A DNA stretch of 60,000 bases from Antedon mediterranea. Taxonomy: Eukaryota > Echinodermata > Crinoidea > Comatulida > Antedonidae. The stretch is from assembly GCF_964355755.1 (NCBI RefSeq), contig NC_092674.1:22968001-23028000 (forward strand). Direction: 5' to 3'. The notes beneath the pieces were generated by a model. The model worked only from the letters and a program-made list of their open reading frames with translations, was not told the origin of the DNA and did no database searches. Of this stretch, positions 13,289-25,015 are shown piece after piece (position 1 is the first letter of the stretch; each line of letters starts with the position of its first letter). The position numbers and the translations under genes are program-made.

Positions 13289-14320
13289 CACTTTGACTGC
13301 CAAACACGAAGATCTTCGTTTTTGGAAACACAACGCTTGACTGCCAAACACGAAGATCTTCGTTTTTCGCGTTTTTTTACGAAATCCGGTAGATAGGTTA
13401 ATTATTGGTATATACTATAAATAGGGACACTATATTCGGTCTGGACTGTGAATATTTTACTTTTTGAAAGTAACTAATCTGGTTACGAACGATTGTCAAA
13501 ATGGTACCTGTCGAAATAACATACACTGCGCATCACAGTAGCGCGTACAGCGATGGTTTGGCGCATTGTGTATCGGTCGCGCGCTAGCTATGCCGCCGAA
13601 GCATTGCAAAGGTTTATGTGGATTGGCATGTTCTGAATAAAAAATAATGGATGAATTTTCAATATGAAGTCTTTAATTTATTATTGTATGTATACCCTAA
13701 TTGTTTTGGTGTTTCACTGTAAGTGGCCGAGTTTCACGCAACAAACTTGTTTAGAAATGGTATGAATATTATCATCAGTTTACTAGCTAGGCTAGTAGTA
13801 CTAGGCTATAGCCTAGGCCTAGTCGTAAAACGGTTCCGGACCAACTTTAGGCCTAGTTAACTAGGCCTGGTGTCTTTACTATGTGGATTTTGGCGAAACA
13901 TTGATGTAAGATTTATGATTTATAAAATGTAATACATTTTTCGATAGTGATAACTTGTTTTTATAGGCCTACCGGTGCCGTGAAAGTAACTTTTTCGTTG
14001 TTTGTTGATCTCACCGGGCGATATTTTCATATTGTGATGTCTTGCACAAAATCGCGAATATCTCGACTTTCTTGCGCGAAACTACGAAAAACTCAAAAAG
14101 TGGGTTACTTTCATTTTACTATTACGATTTACATATTGAGATTTGAAAATCGTTCTTGGTACCATTGTAAAGCTAAAATCTTTATGATTATTTTAGTCTA
14201 AATTACATGTAAATCAGATCACATACATAGTTTCAATCAGCTTTAATAAAAACATCGAATTGGGCTATAAACGCTGGCGGTGGCAGTTTCTAACTGGAAA
14301 AACCTCTGGCAGTCAAAGTG
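13289..14320. mobile_element. piggyBac-like non-autonomous DNA transposon with TTAA target duplications
   Basis: The 1,032-bp element is flanked on both sides by TTAA (13285-13288 and 14321-14324), the signature target duplication of piggyBac. Its ends are perfect 14-bp inverted repeats (CACTTTGACTGCCA). The left end has the terminal motif twice: a 31-bp block at 13293-13323 recurs at 13337-13367, each containing the palindrome CGAAGATCTTCG. The interior is GC-richer than the host intron, with a TATA-like CTATAAATAG near 13417 and several TAGGCCTA octamers. No transposase is visible; an 84-codon ORF at 13947-14201 lacks recognisable similarity. The perfect ends suggest fairly recent insertion. 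Confidence 0.8.
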
Positions 14321-14865
14321 TTAATTGATTATTGATTTATTGTAATTATTGATTGCAATTGATTGCTGTAAAAATTAGGTCTACAATAATTTATGCTCTA
14401 TTTCTAAAGATTAAAGATCATAACATTGTATACAATACGAGAATGGTATGAGATTGTTGGAAAGACATGTCTAACTATATGTATGTGTTATTAATAACCA
14501 TTTTTGTTTACTAGATGTAAAACGCAAATATTGGCTTTTTATGTAGATAGAAGGATAGGTTAAACAAAGTTAGAGACATTCAAAGTTCAGTGGTAGCAAA
14601 TTGAAAAAAAATGTGTGTAGTCTTGCCTAATCATGTATAATGAAGTATGAAAGAGAATTAGTTTATTTTGTTTTCTTTATCCATTCATACTAGTCTCATT
14701 AGTAGAACTTGATATGTTGATATCCATAGTTCAGTGTTCATTCCATAGTTCAGTGTTTAATTCTATTGTCCCATGGTGGTCCCAACTACCACATTTCAAG
14801 GCAACTTCAAATGCTCTTGTGTTTATATACTAATCTCTCCTATTTTTGTATATACAAATTCCTAT

Positions 14866-14918
14866 AAAAAATCTTATAAAACATTGAATATGGTAAAAAT
14901 CTTATAAAACATTGAATA
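14866..14918. repeat. 29-bp tandem duplication
   Basis: A 24-nt block (AAAAATCTTATAAAACATTG followed by AATA) occurs at 14866 and again 29 bp later at 14895. The copies are identical over that length, so the duplication is probably recent. Confidence 0.7.
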
Positions 14919-15875
14919 GTATAGTTTCCTAGTCTGCACTATATTCTGTGATCTACCTCCCTTTGTTAACGTAATACATACAATATATTTACATTTCAAA
15001 ATTCTCTTGAAATTTCAGTCAGTCTGTAACTATTGAAAAGAACATTGAAAACAGATTGACATTTTACCTTCACCAATTTAAAACAGTGCCATCAAAGAAA
15101 CTTTAAGTAATTTAATTACAGATGAAAGTAAAACATTATTTACCAATTTGTTATCTGATTTTCTCTTCAGTAAAACTTTTATCAAGGTCCTTTAGGTAAA
15201 AATATACAGTATAACCATGGAGGTATAACAGATTTTGATTAAAGAACTTATTCACTAAGTAGTAATTCAGTACTGTATACAGTTAGGTAAACCTACAGAT
15301 AAAGTTATATGTATTTTGATTTAATTTCTGTTTTTTGTTTGTTCTTTATTTAAGTTTGTTTCTGCATGTAAGAAAGCAAAAATAATTGGTTAAATAAAAA
15401 ATTTACCTTTTTATTTTCATACTATAGTAGCACAAACAGAACAAATTTCAACTTTAAGCTGCAACGCATAATTACGGCTATTAATATGACCAGCTTTTAA
15501 TATGCTTGCGGGTACTGTAATTTAGACATTTTTAGCTAGCCCAAATGAATTGGTAGGACTTATAAAAATTAAAGTATTTTTAAATCTGTGCATAATAATT
15601 TCATGGTCTAGTGAACCTATTTAATATTAAACATAGTTATTTGGCATTATTAGGCAACAGAAACAAACCCTCAGTTTCTACTGGCGATTAAATACAACAA
15701 GCCATTTCGAAAAATGTTATTCAGTACTAAGTCATTATCAGGGGATTAAAGTGGAGGGTCTGAATTTGAATCAAGGTTGAGAAACCTTTAAGAGAAGATA
15801 ATCTGTTACTTCATTATTCCATACAAACAATTGGAGGAGCCAACTCATGGACATTGAAAGCTACTGTAGTTCTAT

Positions 15876-15911
15876 CATAGAGATATTATAGTGAACTATA
15901 ATATCTCTATG
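15876..15911. repeat. hairpin with perfect 16-bp arms
   Basis: CATAGAGATATTATAG (15876-15891) is followed by the loop TGAA and then the exact reverse complement (15896-15911). The stem is AT-rich. It is too short for a typical animal microRNA precursor, so it is more likely a mutational palindrome or transposon remnant. Confidence 0.75.
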
Positions 15912-17427
15912 GTTCTATGAATGCTACCAAAACTACAATTCTTTTGTATATCCAATCAAGTATTGAAGTTTTATTTTACTGTAATAACCAAGTAAAAGAT
16001 AAAAATCGCATCGACACAATGTAGTTGATATGGGGTTAAAAAGGCATTGCCTAAACTTTCCCATTATAACTAAACTAAACTAAACTAATAGCCAGCGGAA
16101 TTTTTTTCTCCAACACATTAAGTCAGAAATTACAGAGAGTGCTAAATCTTCTCTACTTAATTATTCAAGAGCATATGCATCATGTGACATGGCTAATTAA
16201 ACAAGTTTCGTTTTTTTCCAAGCAATCAGTAGTGCAGAGGGTTAAGTTGTCTTTTTATAACATGGATTGAGTTTGATTACCTTTAGTTTTGTACTTAATT
16301 GACTTTTAATTGACTTTTTGTATTAAAAAATGATATCGCCATGCATACAGTATTCATACTGTTGTGGGGAAATATGCAGCGTACAAGAGATTTTCTAATT
16401 AAAGTATATTAAGGTGTTGTTTACACTAATGCCATTAGGAAACTTCACAGCATGTATTGATAGTACACACTTTTCATATGTTTTCTGATATCTTTACTAA
16501 AGAGACAGTATTAGTCACATTAAAAATCAATCACCATCTTGCCTTAAACTATGCAAGGACAGCCAAATATTTTCATTTAGATGATAAAAATAAAGTAATT
16601 ATTAATCCTGAAGATATAAGTAAAGATAATGTAGACATTCTTCAGATAAATCCTGGGAACACACATATTCCAGAGTTATAGATCAGTTTCTCCCAGGAAA
16701 TAATTTATCAAGGGAGCCATTTGTGTAGGCATTTTGTTTTTATTGCAGAATCTTTTGGGATTAATTTTTTCCATTTTCAGGCAATTTCCTAAATTTGTGT
16801 ATTCAAATGATTATGGGTCAGATAAACTAGGTTATCTGTATCTTAAGATTTCTGTGACTGAAATAAAGATTACATTTTGAATACTTTTTTACTTGAAATG
16901 GTCATTGTATGTTTCTGACTGTTTTTGTTATTTGATCATACACCAAAATAGCTAGTTTTTATAGTGTGATTTGATATTATGATTTATATAGTTAAATGTT
17001 GATGAAAATCTTGAATTTGCTCTCATCTCATGTGAGAAGGATTGAATTTTTAAGACATTTTTAATGACATTAGTATTTATCCAACGATAATTTTACAATA
17101 ACTGTGATGGTCTGCTTTATAACGCCCTCAGGGAACAATAGTAACAAATGGTTCATATCCATGATTACATAAAAGTTGTTACTTTTTTATCTAATATATT
17201 TTTGAATTAACAAGTGCCTAAAGGAAATGAGATTATAATTAAAGCCATATTTTGGGATTATATCTTGATGTGATCCACACTTCACAATAGGACTACAACT
17301 TACAAGATAAAGTGCATACTATAAAAATATAGTACATTTAACCAAAAATTCAGATACTACCATTTTTCTATAATAAATATCTACAGCATTTAAGACACAC
17401 ACAGTTACCAATCTAACTTAACGAATA

Positions 17428-17608
17428 GTGGAACATGCTTGGTGGTTTAACATGATTGGCTTCTAATCCCAAAATCCAGGGTTCAATCCTGACCAAGTGT
17501 CATGTTTGTAACTCTTTCTATTCCACTCCCCAATCACACAAATGAGACTTTTAAAAAGTTTATGAGCATAATAAATTAAAGTTATTCTATCCTGTAATTT
17601 TTTTTTTT
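17428..17608 (+). mobile_element. tRNA-derived SINE, copy 1
   Basis: The head resembles a tRNA gene: an A-box-like GCTTGGTGGTTTAACATG is followed by a B box GGTTCAATCC near 17481. The body contains TTCCACTCCCC, AATGAGACTT, TTTATGAGCATAATAAATTA and CTATCCTGTAATT, then a T-rich tail. The same blocks occur in the same order, reversed, at 42854-43030, so this is a repeat family rather than a tRNA gene. The anticodon arm is degraded, and the 111-codon minus-strand ORF across it is an accident. Confidence 0.75.
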
Positions 17609-17991
17609 GCTGTTGGATGTGTATTGAAATAAACAAAATAAAATTTAACCTGCCATAGATTTTTATATTCCAACATATTAGGAAAATTTGCTTTTGAGAT
17701 GCCGATTTATCTATAGAGCTCTCCATACATCTGTTGTTTTGTAAAATATCACTGTCGGAAGGCTTATCTTTCAAATGTACCACATTTCCTAGATTCACTT
17801 TTGATGGTTCCTGCCAAAGATCTCTTTTATTTTAATAGTCTATAATCATTTTTGCATAAATATTATTCAGTTCGGTTCAAATCAGATTATGATCTGGAAA
17901 AATGAGTTCAACATCAAATTAACAAATCAACTTACAAACCCACACACATTTTATATCACACTGGAGTGGCCAAAAACCAAGTGGTCAGTTA

Positions 17992-18846
17992 GGGCCTGTT
18001 TCTATAGAGCAGAGAATACGGTTTTGAATACCGTTCGTTCTTTTCAAGAACCGTTTTTTCTTGCCAGCAGAAATGGGTCCTCACAAAAAACCACAAAAAA
18101 GAACCGATCTTAAAAACGGTTTCAGAAACCCCAATTGATTGCGGTCTCGATCGCAAAGAACCGTTCTGAAACCGGTTTCTGCGGAGCAATTTTTAGCTTC
18201 AACACAATCGCGGTCTCAATTTGACCCCAAAAACTGAACTCTGCAGTCTGCTGCACTGGGACGATTGCGGTCAACTCGCAGTCAAACTCGCGCGATAGGA
18301 CCTAGGCCTAAGTCATTTTTATTTCTCTAGATAGTGAGTATTTTATTTAACTAAAATATGTTGACCAATGCCATTACGAGGTTGGTAAAAAATATGTGAA
18401 GGAAAGAAGATGAGGTGACTTGTCGGGAGTCGGAAGAAAGACTTACGTATGTATAGGCCTACATGTTTTTAAGAATATTGTAAAGCGTGTGAAAAATAGA
18501 CGAGTTCAACTTGACAATATCAGAGGGTGCGACGTACCTATACTTTAACCAAGGACCACAATAACGTTTCAGGTAATAATTCCCCCTTCTATGATGAAAT
18601 GGATGCTATTTCTTGGAGATCGCGCTATGCGAAAAAAAGTAAACATGACCTCGATCAAATCGCGCTTCCTCCTAATGAACTGCATTGTGGTGTATATAAT
18701 GACGTTATTCATAACGAACGCACATGGACGGAACCGGTTTTATTGGAGTAAAAATTGAGCTGCAACGCGACCTTTATTTATAAACAACAGCCGAAACCGG
18801 TTTCCAAAAAACCGTTCTTTTTTTATTTTTCAATAGAAACACGCCC
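17992..18846. mobile_element. PIF/Harbinger-like DNA transposon remnant, copy 1
   Basis: The 855-bp element starts GGGCCTGTTTCTAT and ends with ATAGAAACACGCCC, giving inverted repeats with one mismatch. TTA flanks both ends (17989-17991 and 18847-18849), matching the 3-bp target duplication of PIF/Harbinger. Sub-terminal regions are packed with AACCGTT, AACGG and AAACCGGTTT motifs. A second copy (49405-50214) is largely alignable but lacks two short stretches near 18330-18380. Both carry the short Myb/SANT-like ORF listed separately. No DDE transposase is visible, so the element is non-autonomous and probably internally deleted. Confidence 0.8.
18527..18751 (+). pseudogene. Myb/SANT-like protein fragment in Harbinger copy 1
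   Basis: An open frame of 74 codons without an ATG starts at GTG. An acceptor-like CAG at 18521-18523 suggests it may instead be the 3' exon of a spliced gene. Residues YTLTKDHNNVSGNNSPFYDE and the following MDAI resemble the last helix of Myb/SANT-like (trihelix) DNA-binding proteins, where a K-D/N-N...SG block precedes F(Y/F)DE(L/M)D. Autonomous Harbinger elements encode such a protein beside the transposase. The tail (ALPPNELHCGVYNDVIHNE) is not recognised. The copy at 49895 differs at 7 of 225 bases (4 amino-acid changes, 3 silent), so protein-level selection is not demonstrated. The family match is by eye. Confidence 0.5.
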
Positions 18847-21090
18847 TTAATCGACCAAGAAAAGTTTAAACACAGGCTACAATTCCCTTAGGGTTAAATC
18901 ACCAGTAACCAATTCAAACTATTCAATAACCAACCCTGCTTGCCCAGTAGCTCTAAAGTAATATTATAGTTCTTATGTATTTGATTTTAGTTTAATTTAA
19001 TTTAAACTCTCTCTCTCCTTATTAGGCCTAATCACGGTCCTCTAGGCCTACAAAGTGCCAATGGCTTAATTTTCTATTCAGTGTACACACAGTTTGCGAT
19101 CTTGTATTTAACATAGCACACAGCTTTTACTAAAAGTTAAAGTAACATTAAGAATCCAAATATTCCACTAATTGCTTAGACTTTCACAACAGACCTTTTA
19201 AATGATGTCTTTGTTTCTTGTAAAGTAGATATTCAGTGTTGAATTACTTTTTTGGCACTTTATAGACCCTCTACTCAAAAGAATATTTCCCCAGGCAAAT
19301 AGGTAGATGGATTCAGTAGGAATCTAAATCTGTAAACAATAGGGACCCCACTTACTATGGTTCAAGTGTTGGAAACATTTTTTAAGTCTGATTCATAAAC
19401 CGAATCATAAATCATAATGTGCCTATATATAGATGTCATTTAACATTTTTTTTGTGTTTTTGTTAATGTCTTATCTATACAAAAAACAAGTATTAGTACC
19501 TGTTTTGAAATTACAAGACCTTCTCACATAATAAGAAAACATCTTATCAAATACTAATCAGGCTTAAAGTTATATAGTGTATTATATTGTACTAAACACT
19601 CACTGTGGTTGTTTTTGCCATAAAGATGGCAGAAAATTAATAGAGACACGCTGCCTTTATTAGCATTTAAAGTGAATATATTGCTGCAACTGTTTTCATA
19701 CAATTTTGTTGAAAATGTGAAGCAGGACCTCTAGTCAAGTATGAACAAACATTACCTCTCTTTCTATACACCAGATTACCTAGACTATTCATTAGATTGG
19801 TTTCCATACACAATTTTCTCGCAATTTAGTTCATTGGTTGAAATTGTTTTAATGTATGTACATAATAAATGCTTTGGTTTGTAGAAAAACATCAAAATCG
19901 CAGAGTATTCTTGACATGACCAAGCCTACACTCCAACATATAATTTAAAATTTCTATTTTGTTTACTTAAATTGAATTGTATTTATCCTTGCACTGTATT
20001 GATTGGAACCACTTCTACAAACTTTAACCATGCACCAGAAGAAGAAGAAGATGATTGATCCTATTCCATTAATCCTACTCAATCAGGCAATTGTTGATTT
20101 TCAATTAATTATTTTTCTAAAAAACATCTTACCATTGGGTCGGATTAAAAAACTATTTAATTCGATTTTGTTATATAGATAGAATTATCCCTTTTTACCA
20201 GTCACCCATTAGCAATCATCTTTGTCAGTGTAGAAAGAATATAATGACTTGTCTGGGAGAATCTTTTATAGCTGCTTAACAGCTTAAAAGAGTACTTGAT
20301 GCCATTGATTTTACCAACAAAAGTGAATAGTGACTTTACAACTATTGTTGGATTCTCTTAATGACAGTTATGGCTACTTCTATTATTTATTTGAACAAAA
20401 AGAAATCAATGAGGGCCAGTCTAACAATAGTGTTTAAAGTGGCTACCTCTCCAGAATCAACTCAAAAGACTAAGACTCAATGAAACTTAGTTTTTCTTTT
20501 GTGTTATTTCACAATTCATGGTTGTATAGCTTCTTTTAATTGTAGTACAAGTATCCAGGGTTTTTTTAGTTAAAGGTACTGTACTTAGTACCTCATGAAC
20601 ATACTTGCATACATTCCAAGTCGTCAAGGATTGATTAAAACAAAAACCATGGCAGATATAAAGTAATATGTATTGTCTATAAGCCTCTAGAAAATCACAA
20701 CTCTATGTGAAAATGCTAAGGCTCAGGCAAAATCCAGAAAAAAGGCCTTCTGAACCAAAGATATCTTTCTCCAATTTAAGAAAATGTTATCTTCATATAT
20801 ATTTTTTGTCCTTTGAACTATTTAATTTGTTTTAAAATATCAACTAAACTATTTTTAAAATATGCTCTATAATGCCTGTACTGTACAAAAAGGGGGTAAA
20901 TTATGAACATTTAAATAATCGCAATATTAAGACAAATTATCATAAATTGTCTGATTGTTCATAATATGTTGAAATTATTTCACAAAATTTAATTAAGTTT
21001 AAATACAATACATGATTACTGAGTCTATATCGTGCCTGCTTACCTGGATAAACCCGACATAAGCCCTTTTCCACGAAGTGCGAAACAATT

Positions 21091-21200
21091 ACGAAAAGAA
21101 GAATTTAGCGGTAGCTCACCTCCGTGATAAATGGGACAGTCCACTATAGCGCCCTCTAGTGGGACCACTCCCACGTAGTACCGTCATCATTTCTTTTCGT
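21091..21200. repeat. imperfect palindrome centred on a CTCF-like motif
   Basis: ACGAAAAGAA (21091-21100) is matched by its exact reverse complement TTCTTTTCGT (21191-21200). Inner blocks also pair, with gaps: GCGGTA with TACCGT, and GTCCACTA with TAGTGGGAC. The arms are about 50 bp each around 21146. The patch is GC-richer than its surroundings. It may be a small palindromic MITE or a structured regulatory element; I found no clear target duplication. Confidence 0.55.
21147..21165 (-). promoter_or_regulatory. putative CTCF-binding site
   Basis: The plus strand reads TAGCGCCCTCTAGTGGGAC. The reverse complement of the widely used CTCF consensus is TAGCGCCCCCTGGTGGCCA, so the core matches except for two tolerated positions and the last three bases. 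CTCF is a zinc-finger insulator and looping protein found across bilaterians. The site sits in intron 1, about 11 kb after exon 1. Occupancy is unproven. Confidence 0.45.
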
Positions 21201-21669
21201 ATCGTCGTACTGACAACACAAAGTTTTTGAAGATTTCGAATTCCAAGGAATTCAAGAGTCTAATAAAGACAGAGTCAAGCTATCCGAGGCTAAGTTTATC
21301 GTTTTATAAATTAGATACGTTGATTTTCTTGCCCTAATAGTAATAAAATGGATGTTTATAGTATATGACTGCCTCATTTCTTTTCATTCTGCATATGAAT
21401 AGATAGTGTTTTCAAAGAGTAGTTACCCTGTGCTGTGTAATCCCTAAATAAAGAAAAACATTGTATGACATCTGTAGGCATGGCCTTATTAGCGTTTTTC
21501 TGTAAGTAAACACCTGATTAAGGCATATTTTTCTTTTTATTTTGAGGGTTACTGCTGATCCAAACTTAGAACCTCAAAAGCTTTCTAATCCCTCATATTA
21601 TTTAGATTGTGAAAAGGCTAAGAAATGATTGGTCCTGAGCTATTCATAATTAAATCCCCTTTTACCACA

Positions 21670-21960
21670 TTCCGTTACAATTTGGAGCATGAATGTTTTT
21701 AGAACTCTTTTGTCGGTCTTATTTTTAACTATTATGTAATCAATTAAACTTTTTTTTAGAATGCAAATTGATAAAGATAAGTTCCTATATCTTTAGTATA
21801 TAAACTGTTAACGATTAAGTTCCATTTCAATTTGGAGTATGAATGTTTTTAGAACTCTTTTTGTCAGTCTAATTCAACTACTGTATTGTGTAATCAATTA
21901 AACACTTTTTAGTATGTAAATTGATAAAGATTAAGTTTGTAGATCTTGATAAAAACAACA
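21670..21960. repeat. tandem duplication with about 150-bp period
   Basis: Copy 1 (from 21670) and copy 2 (from 21820) share CAATTTGGAG(C/T)ATGAATG, TTTTTAGAACTCTTTT, GTC(G/A)GTCT, TAATCAATTAAAC and AAATTGATAAAGAT in the same order. Copies differ by scattered substitutions and small indels, so the duplication is not very recent. Confidence 0.75.
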
Positions 21961-22021
21961 ATTTAACTTTAATTTAAGTTGCTTATTTACTACAGTAGAA
22001 TTTCTTCTTTTAGTATAGCCA

Positions 22022-22039
22022 CCCCCCCCCCCCCCCCCC
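22022..22039. repeat. poly-C tract of about 18 bases
   Basis: An uninterrupted run of about 18 C residues follows AGCCA and is followed by AATTAAGGGGCC. Its length may vary or be misread by sequencing. It adjoins a fragment of the dispersed GGGGACAC-type repeat. The complementary G strand could form a quadruplex. Confidence 0.85.
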
Positions 22040-24879
22040 AATTAAGGGGCCATTAAGAGATTTGTAAAACAAATGATATATTTTAACACTATGCAAAAAC
22101 CCTCATCAAGGGGATACTTTGTTGGTTGCTGAAGTAGATATATAGTGTACCTGAACTACTGTGTATCAACATCAATACAAATATGCATACAATCTCACAT
22201 GCATACAATAAATTGTCTCGGAATAGTGTATGTGTATATTTTCATAATTCCTCAGTCAGTCAGTCTCGTAAAAAATCACACTGTACATACAGAAAGTTTC
22301 ATTTCATTCACTAAGAAGAGTAAAGTTTAAAAGTCTTAGGATATAAGAAGAAGGATATGGTAATTAATGGTATAATACTGTACTGTAGGTCTATGAATAA
22401 GTACAGAACTCTACTGCTGGCCTGGGCTGTAGCCAGTACCTCAATAAGGTGAAGGCCATCTAATGTTATCAGTACAATCATGTAGACATCAAACTAGCAT
22501 TCCACAAAAGGATCCCACACTCCCGCATATTCCAATTTAAAATTGTTTCGAAAAATAGACATTTTATCTGTACATAAAGATTAACCTCTCTAACGACCTA
22601 ATCCCAATAATTCTATCCAGTTAAACAATTTAAAAGGGGATAATACCTGGTTAATATTGACACCAGAGTTTTAGATGATATCATGTAAAGATGTTAGTAA
22701 TATTTACATTAAACTGTCATTTTTAATCCTTTGCTTGGATAAAGATCCCATTTGAAAATGTTAGCTATGTAGGCCTGTCAATGTTAAACTATAGTATATC
22801 TTATAGTGCTTATAATCATGAAACAGGAAATGTCCTTAATTAACTTCTAATTTTGGTATCAAGATAAATAAATCGTATTTATCCTGAATGTAAACAACTT
22901 GTATACAATCTTTGCTTTGCTATATATGTCAAACGATGTATATATTCTGACTGCCTATTGATTGAGTACTTTTTCTACTCAGTATCAAGCTTTATATTCT
23001 GTTTCATTAGTGTTTAACTTACTGATAAAATCTCTTTCTATTTGCCCTAAATTCCATATAAAATTCTAATTAACATCTGTGCAGGTGCTACTAAACCATT
23101 TTACACACATTATCTTGAAGCAAACGAATAATTAATTTAAAATGTCTGCACATGTTTGGTCCTCCTTGACTTGACATGCATTTGTATATATTACAACCCC
23201 TCCTTTTGAACATTTCTATTCATGGAGCACCTTGAAAGCGATGGCAATTACCATTACGTTTTTACAGCAACATTACTACCAATACATCCCTACTAAAGGG
23301 CACTTTGCTAGGGCCAAGGTGTATTCTTAATAGAGGTTCTACTGTATTATAAAGAATTATTTAATATTTATTTTGATGCAAAAAAAACATGGATCAAAGT
23401 TGTATAATTTACAAAAAATTACATTCCCCAATCCTCAATTTGATAGGACGTGAGATATATACTTTAATACAATTTGCAGTGCATGACATATAATCCTCAT
23501 TCATTGTACAGAATGTCTACATTGAGCTAGTGTTAGACCAGTTGCTGCGTTTGATCAGTGAAGTCTGCCACCTAATTGGTACAATACATATCTCAGCAGA
23601 TTCCACTTATGGGGTAGCGATCGTACTACCTTGATAGTAGTATTGCTGAGTATTATGATTTTATAGTAGAAAACTTTAGATACTGTAGTGGAAAACCCCT
23701 TGCAAAAATTCTGAATGGTACTATGAAATATCCTCATAAACTGGACTTGTGCATGACATTTTCAGTAGTGATGGACAAGCTGTTAGTTTACAAGATTGCC
23801 TTTTTAATATATCAGTATTGCATATGTTCAATCAATGTACATACATACATGTTAAAATAAACTAGGATGATTGGTCAAATATATTGTTTTAAATTACATT
23901 TGTCATAATAATTTATTGTTGCAGTTAACATTCTTTATACCATATATGTTTTAAATGAATGAAAGGAAATAAGTCCTAGGTTAAACCTGGTGAAAAATAA
24001 CTGAACCCTAGCCCTAGTCAATGATCTGTTGTAGGCTGCTGATATGATGAGGGAGCATTACCCATTTCAGCCAACTCAGGTTGTTAGCATGTGTTTGAGA
24101 GGTCAGAGGTGAGCTTTGCTGGCTTGTAATAACATTGATATGCCAATAAAAGGGATCTCCCAGTGAGTTTGAATATTGACTTATACTTTGTCAGTAGGTG
24201 TTATAAAATTAAACATATTCATTCACAACAAAATAATACAACAGTGTATGAAACATTCACAAAACAATAAAACTTGCGTGTATGAATTTTATTCATTGTT
24301 TCATCTACAACAAGAATATGTATTATATACAAAATTAATGTTGAATGGTACAAGACAGTCATGCTTTCAAGACATTAAAATATACTCCCTATTTTAAGAA
24401 TACAAAACATTAATTTAATTTCTTTTGAACGCAAACAAATATTGATACATATACAACACAATTAGGTTTTGAATGCACAGCATTCACCAGCCTTCACATT
24501 GCACAACATTTGAAAATTTTGAAGTGTTTAACATGAGGTGCTATCTTTTGCCTGTTCAATTTAGTGGGGAGGAGTAAGTTTAAACTTCTCCCCATCCTCC
24601 TCCTCCTCAGGTTCTGCCTATGAAATAATAATCATTTCATCGAACTCTGTTCTATTTCCTGTTTTTTGTTTCCAGACTTGGGCTATATTTTATATCTCAT
24701 TCTTCACTGATCATATGTGACATTCATTACATATTGCTGTACGTATCAATTTGAGCAGACATAAATCTGTAGCTAAATACCAGCAGTAGGCTGCAAGACA
24801 ATACAATGTTATACATGCTACTGAATATTCTGCTTATGGGTGGCACTGATGTAGAATACACCAGAAACCCTATTTTCAA

Positions 24880-25015
24880 ACACTCTTATTCAAGGGACAC
24901 TCCTATTATTAAGTGGACACTTCCATGTGAAATAACAAGGGGAAATATGTTTTAATACTAAGATCAACCACTATTCTGGAAAAACCTCTATTAAAGGGAC
25001 ACATTTTATTGTATC
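24880..25015. repeat. dispersed repeat fragment (CTATTAAGGGGACAC family)
   Basis: Blocks such as TTCAAGGGACACTCCTATTA, TTAAGTGGACACTTCCA and CCTCTATTAAAGGGACACAT match similar blocks at 38706-38860, 55551-55640, 23286-23345 and 22040-22115. The fragments vary in strand and completeness. I do not recognise the family by name, nor can I define its ends. Confidence 0.5.

Noticed and set aside
15876-15911. microRNA precursor
   Set aside because: Stem is only 16 bp and AT-rich with a 4-nt loop, too short for Drosha/Dicer processing.
17463-17798. 111-codon minus-strand ORF
   Set aside because: It runs antisense through the tRNA-derived SINE and its T-rich tail.
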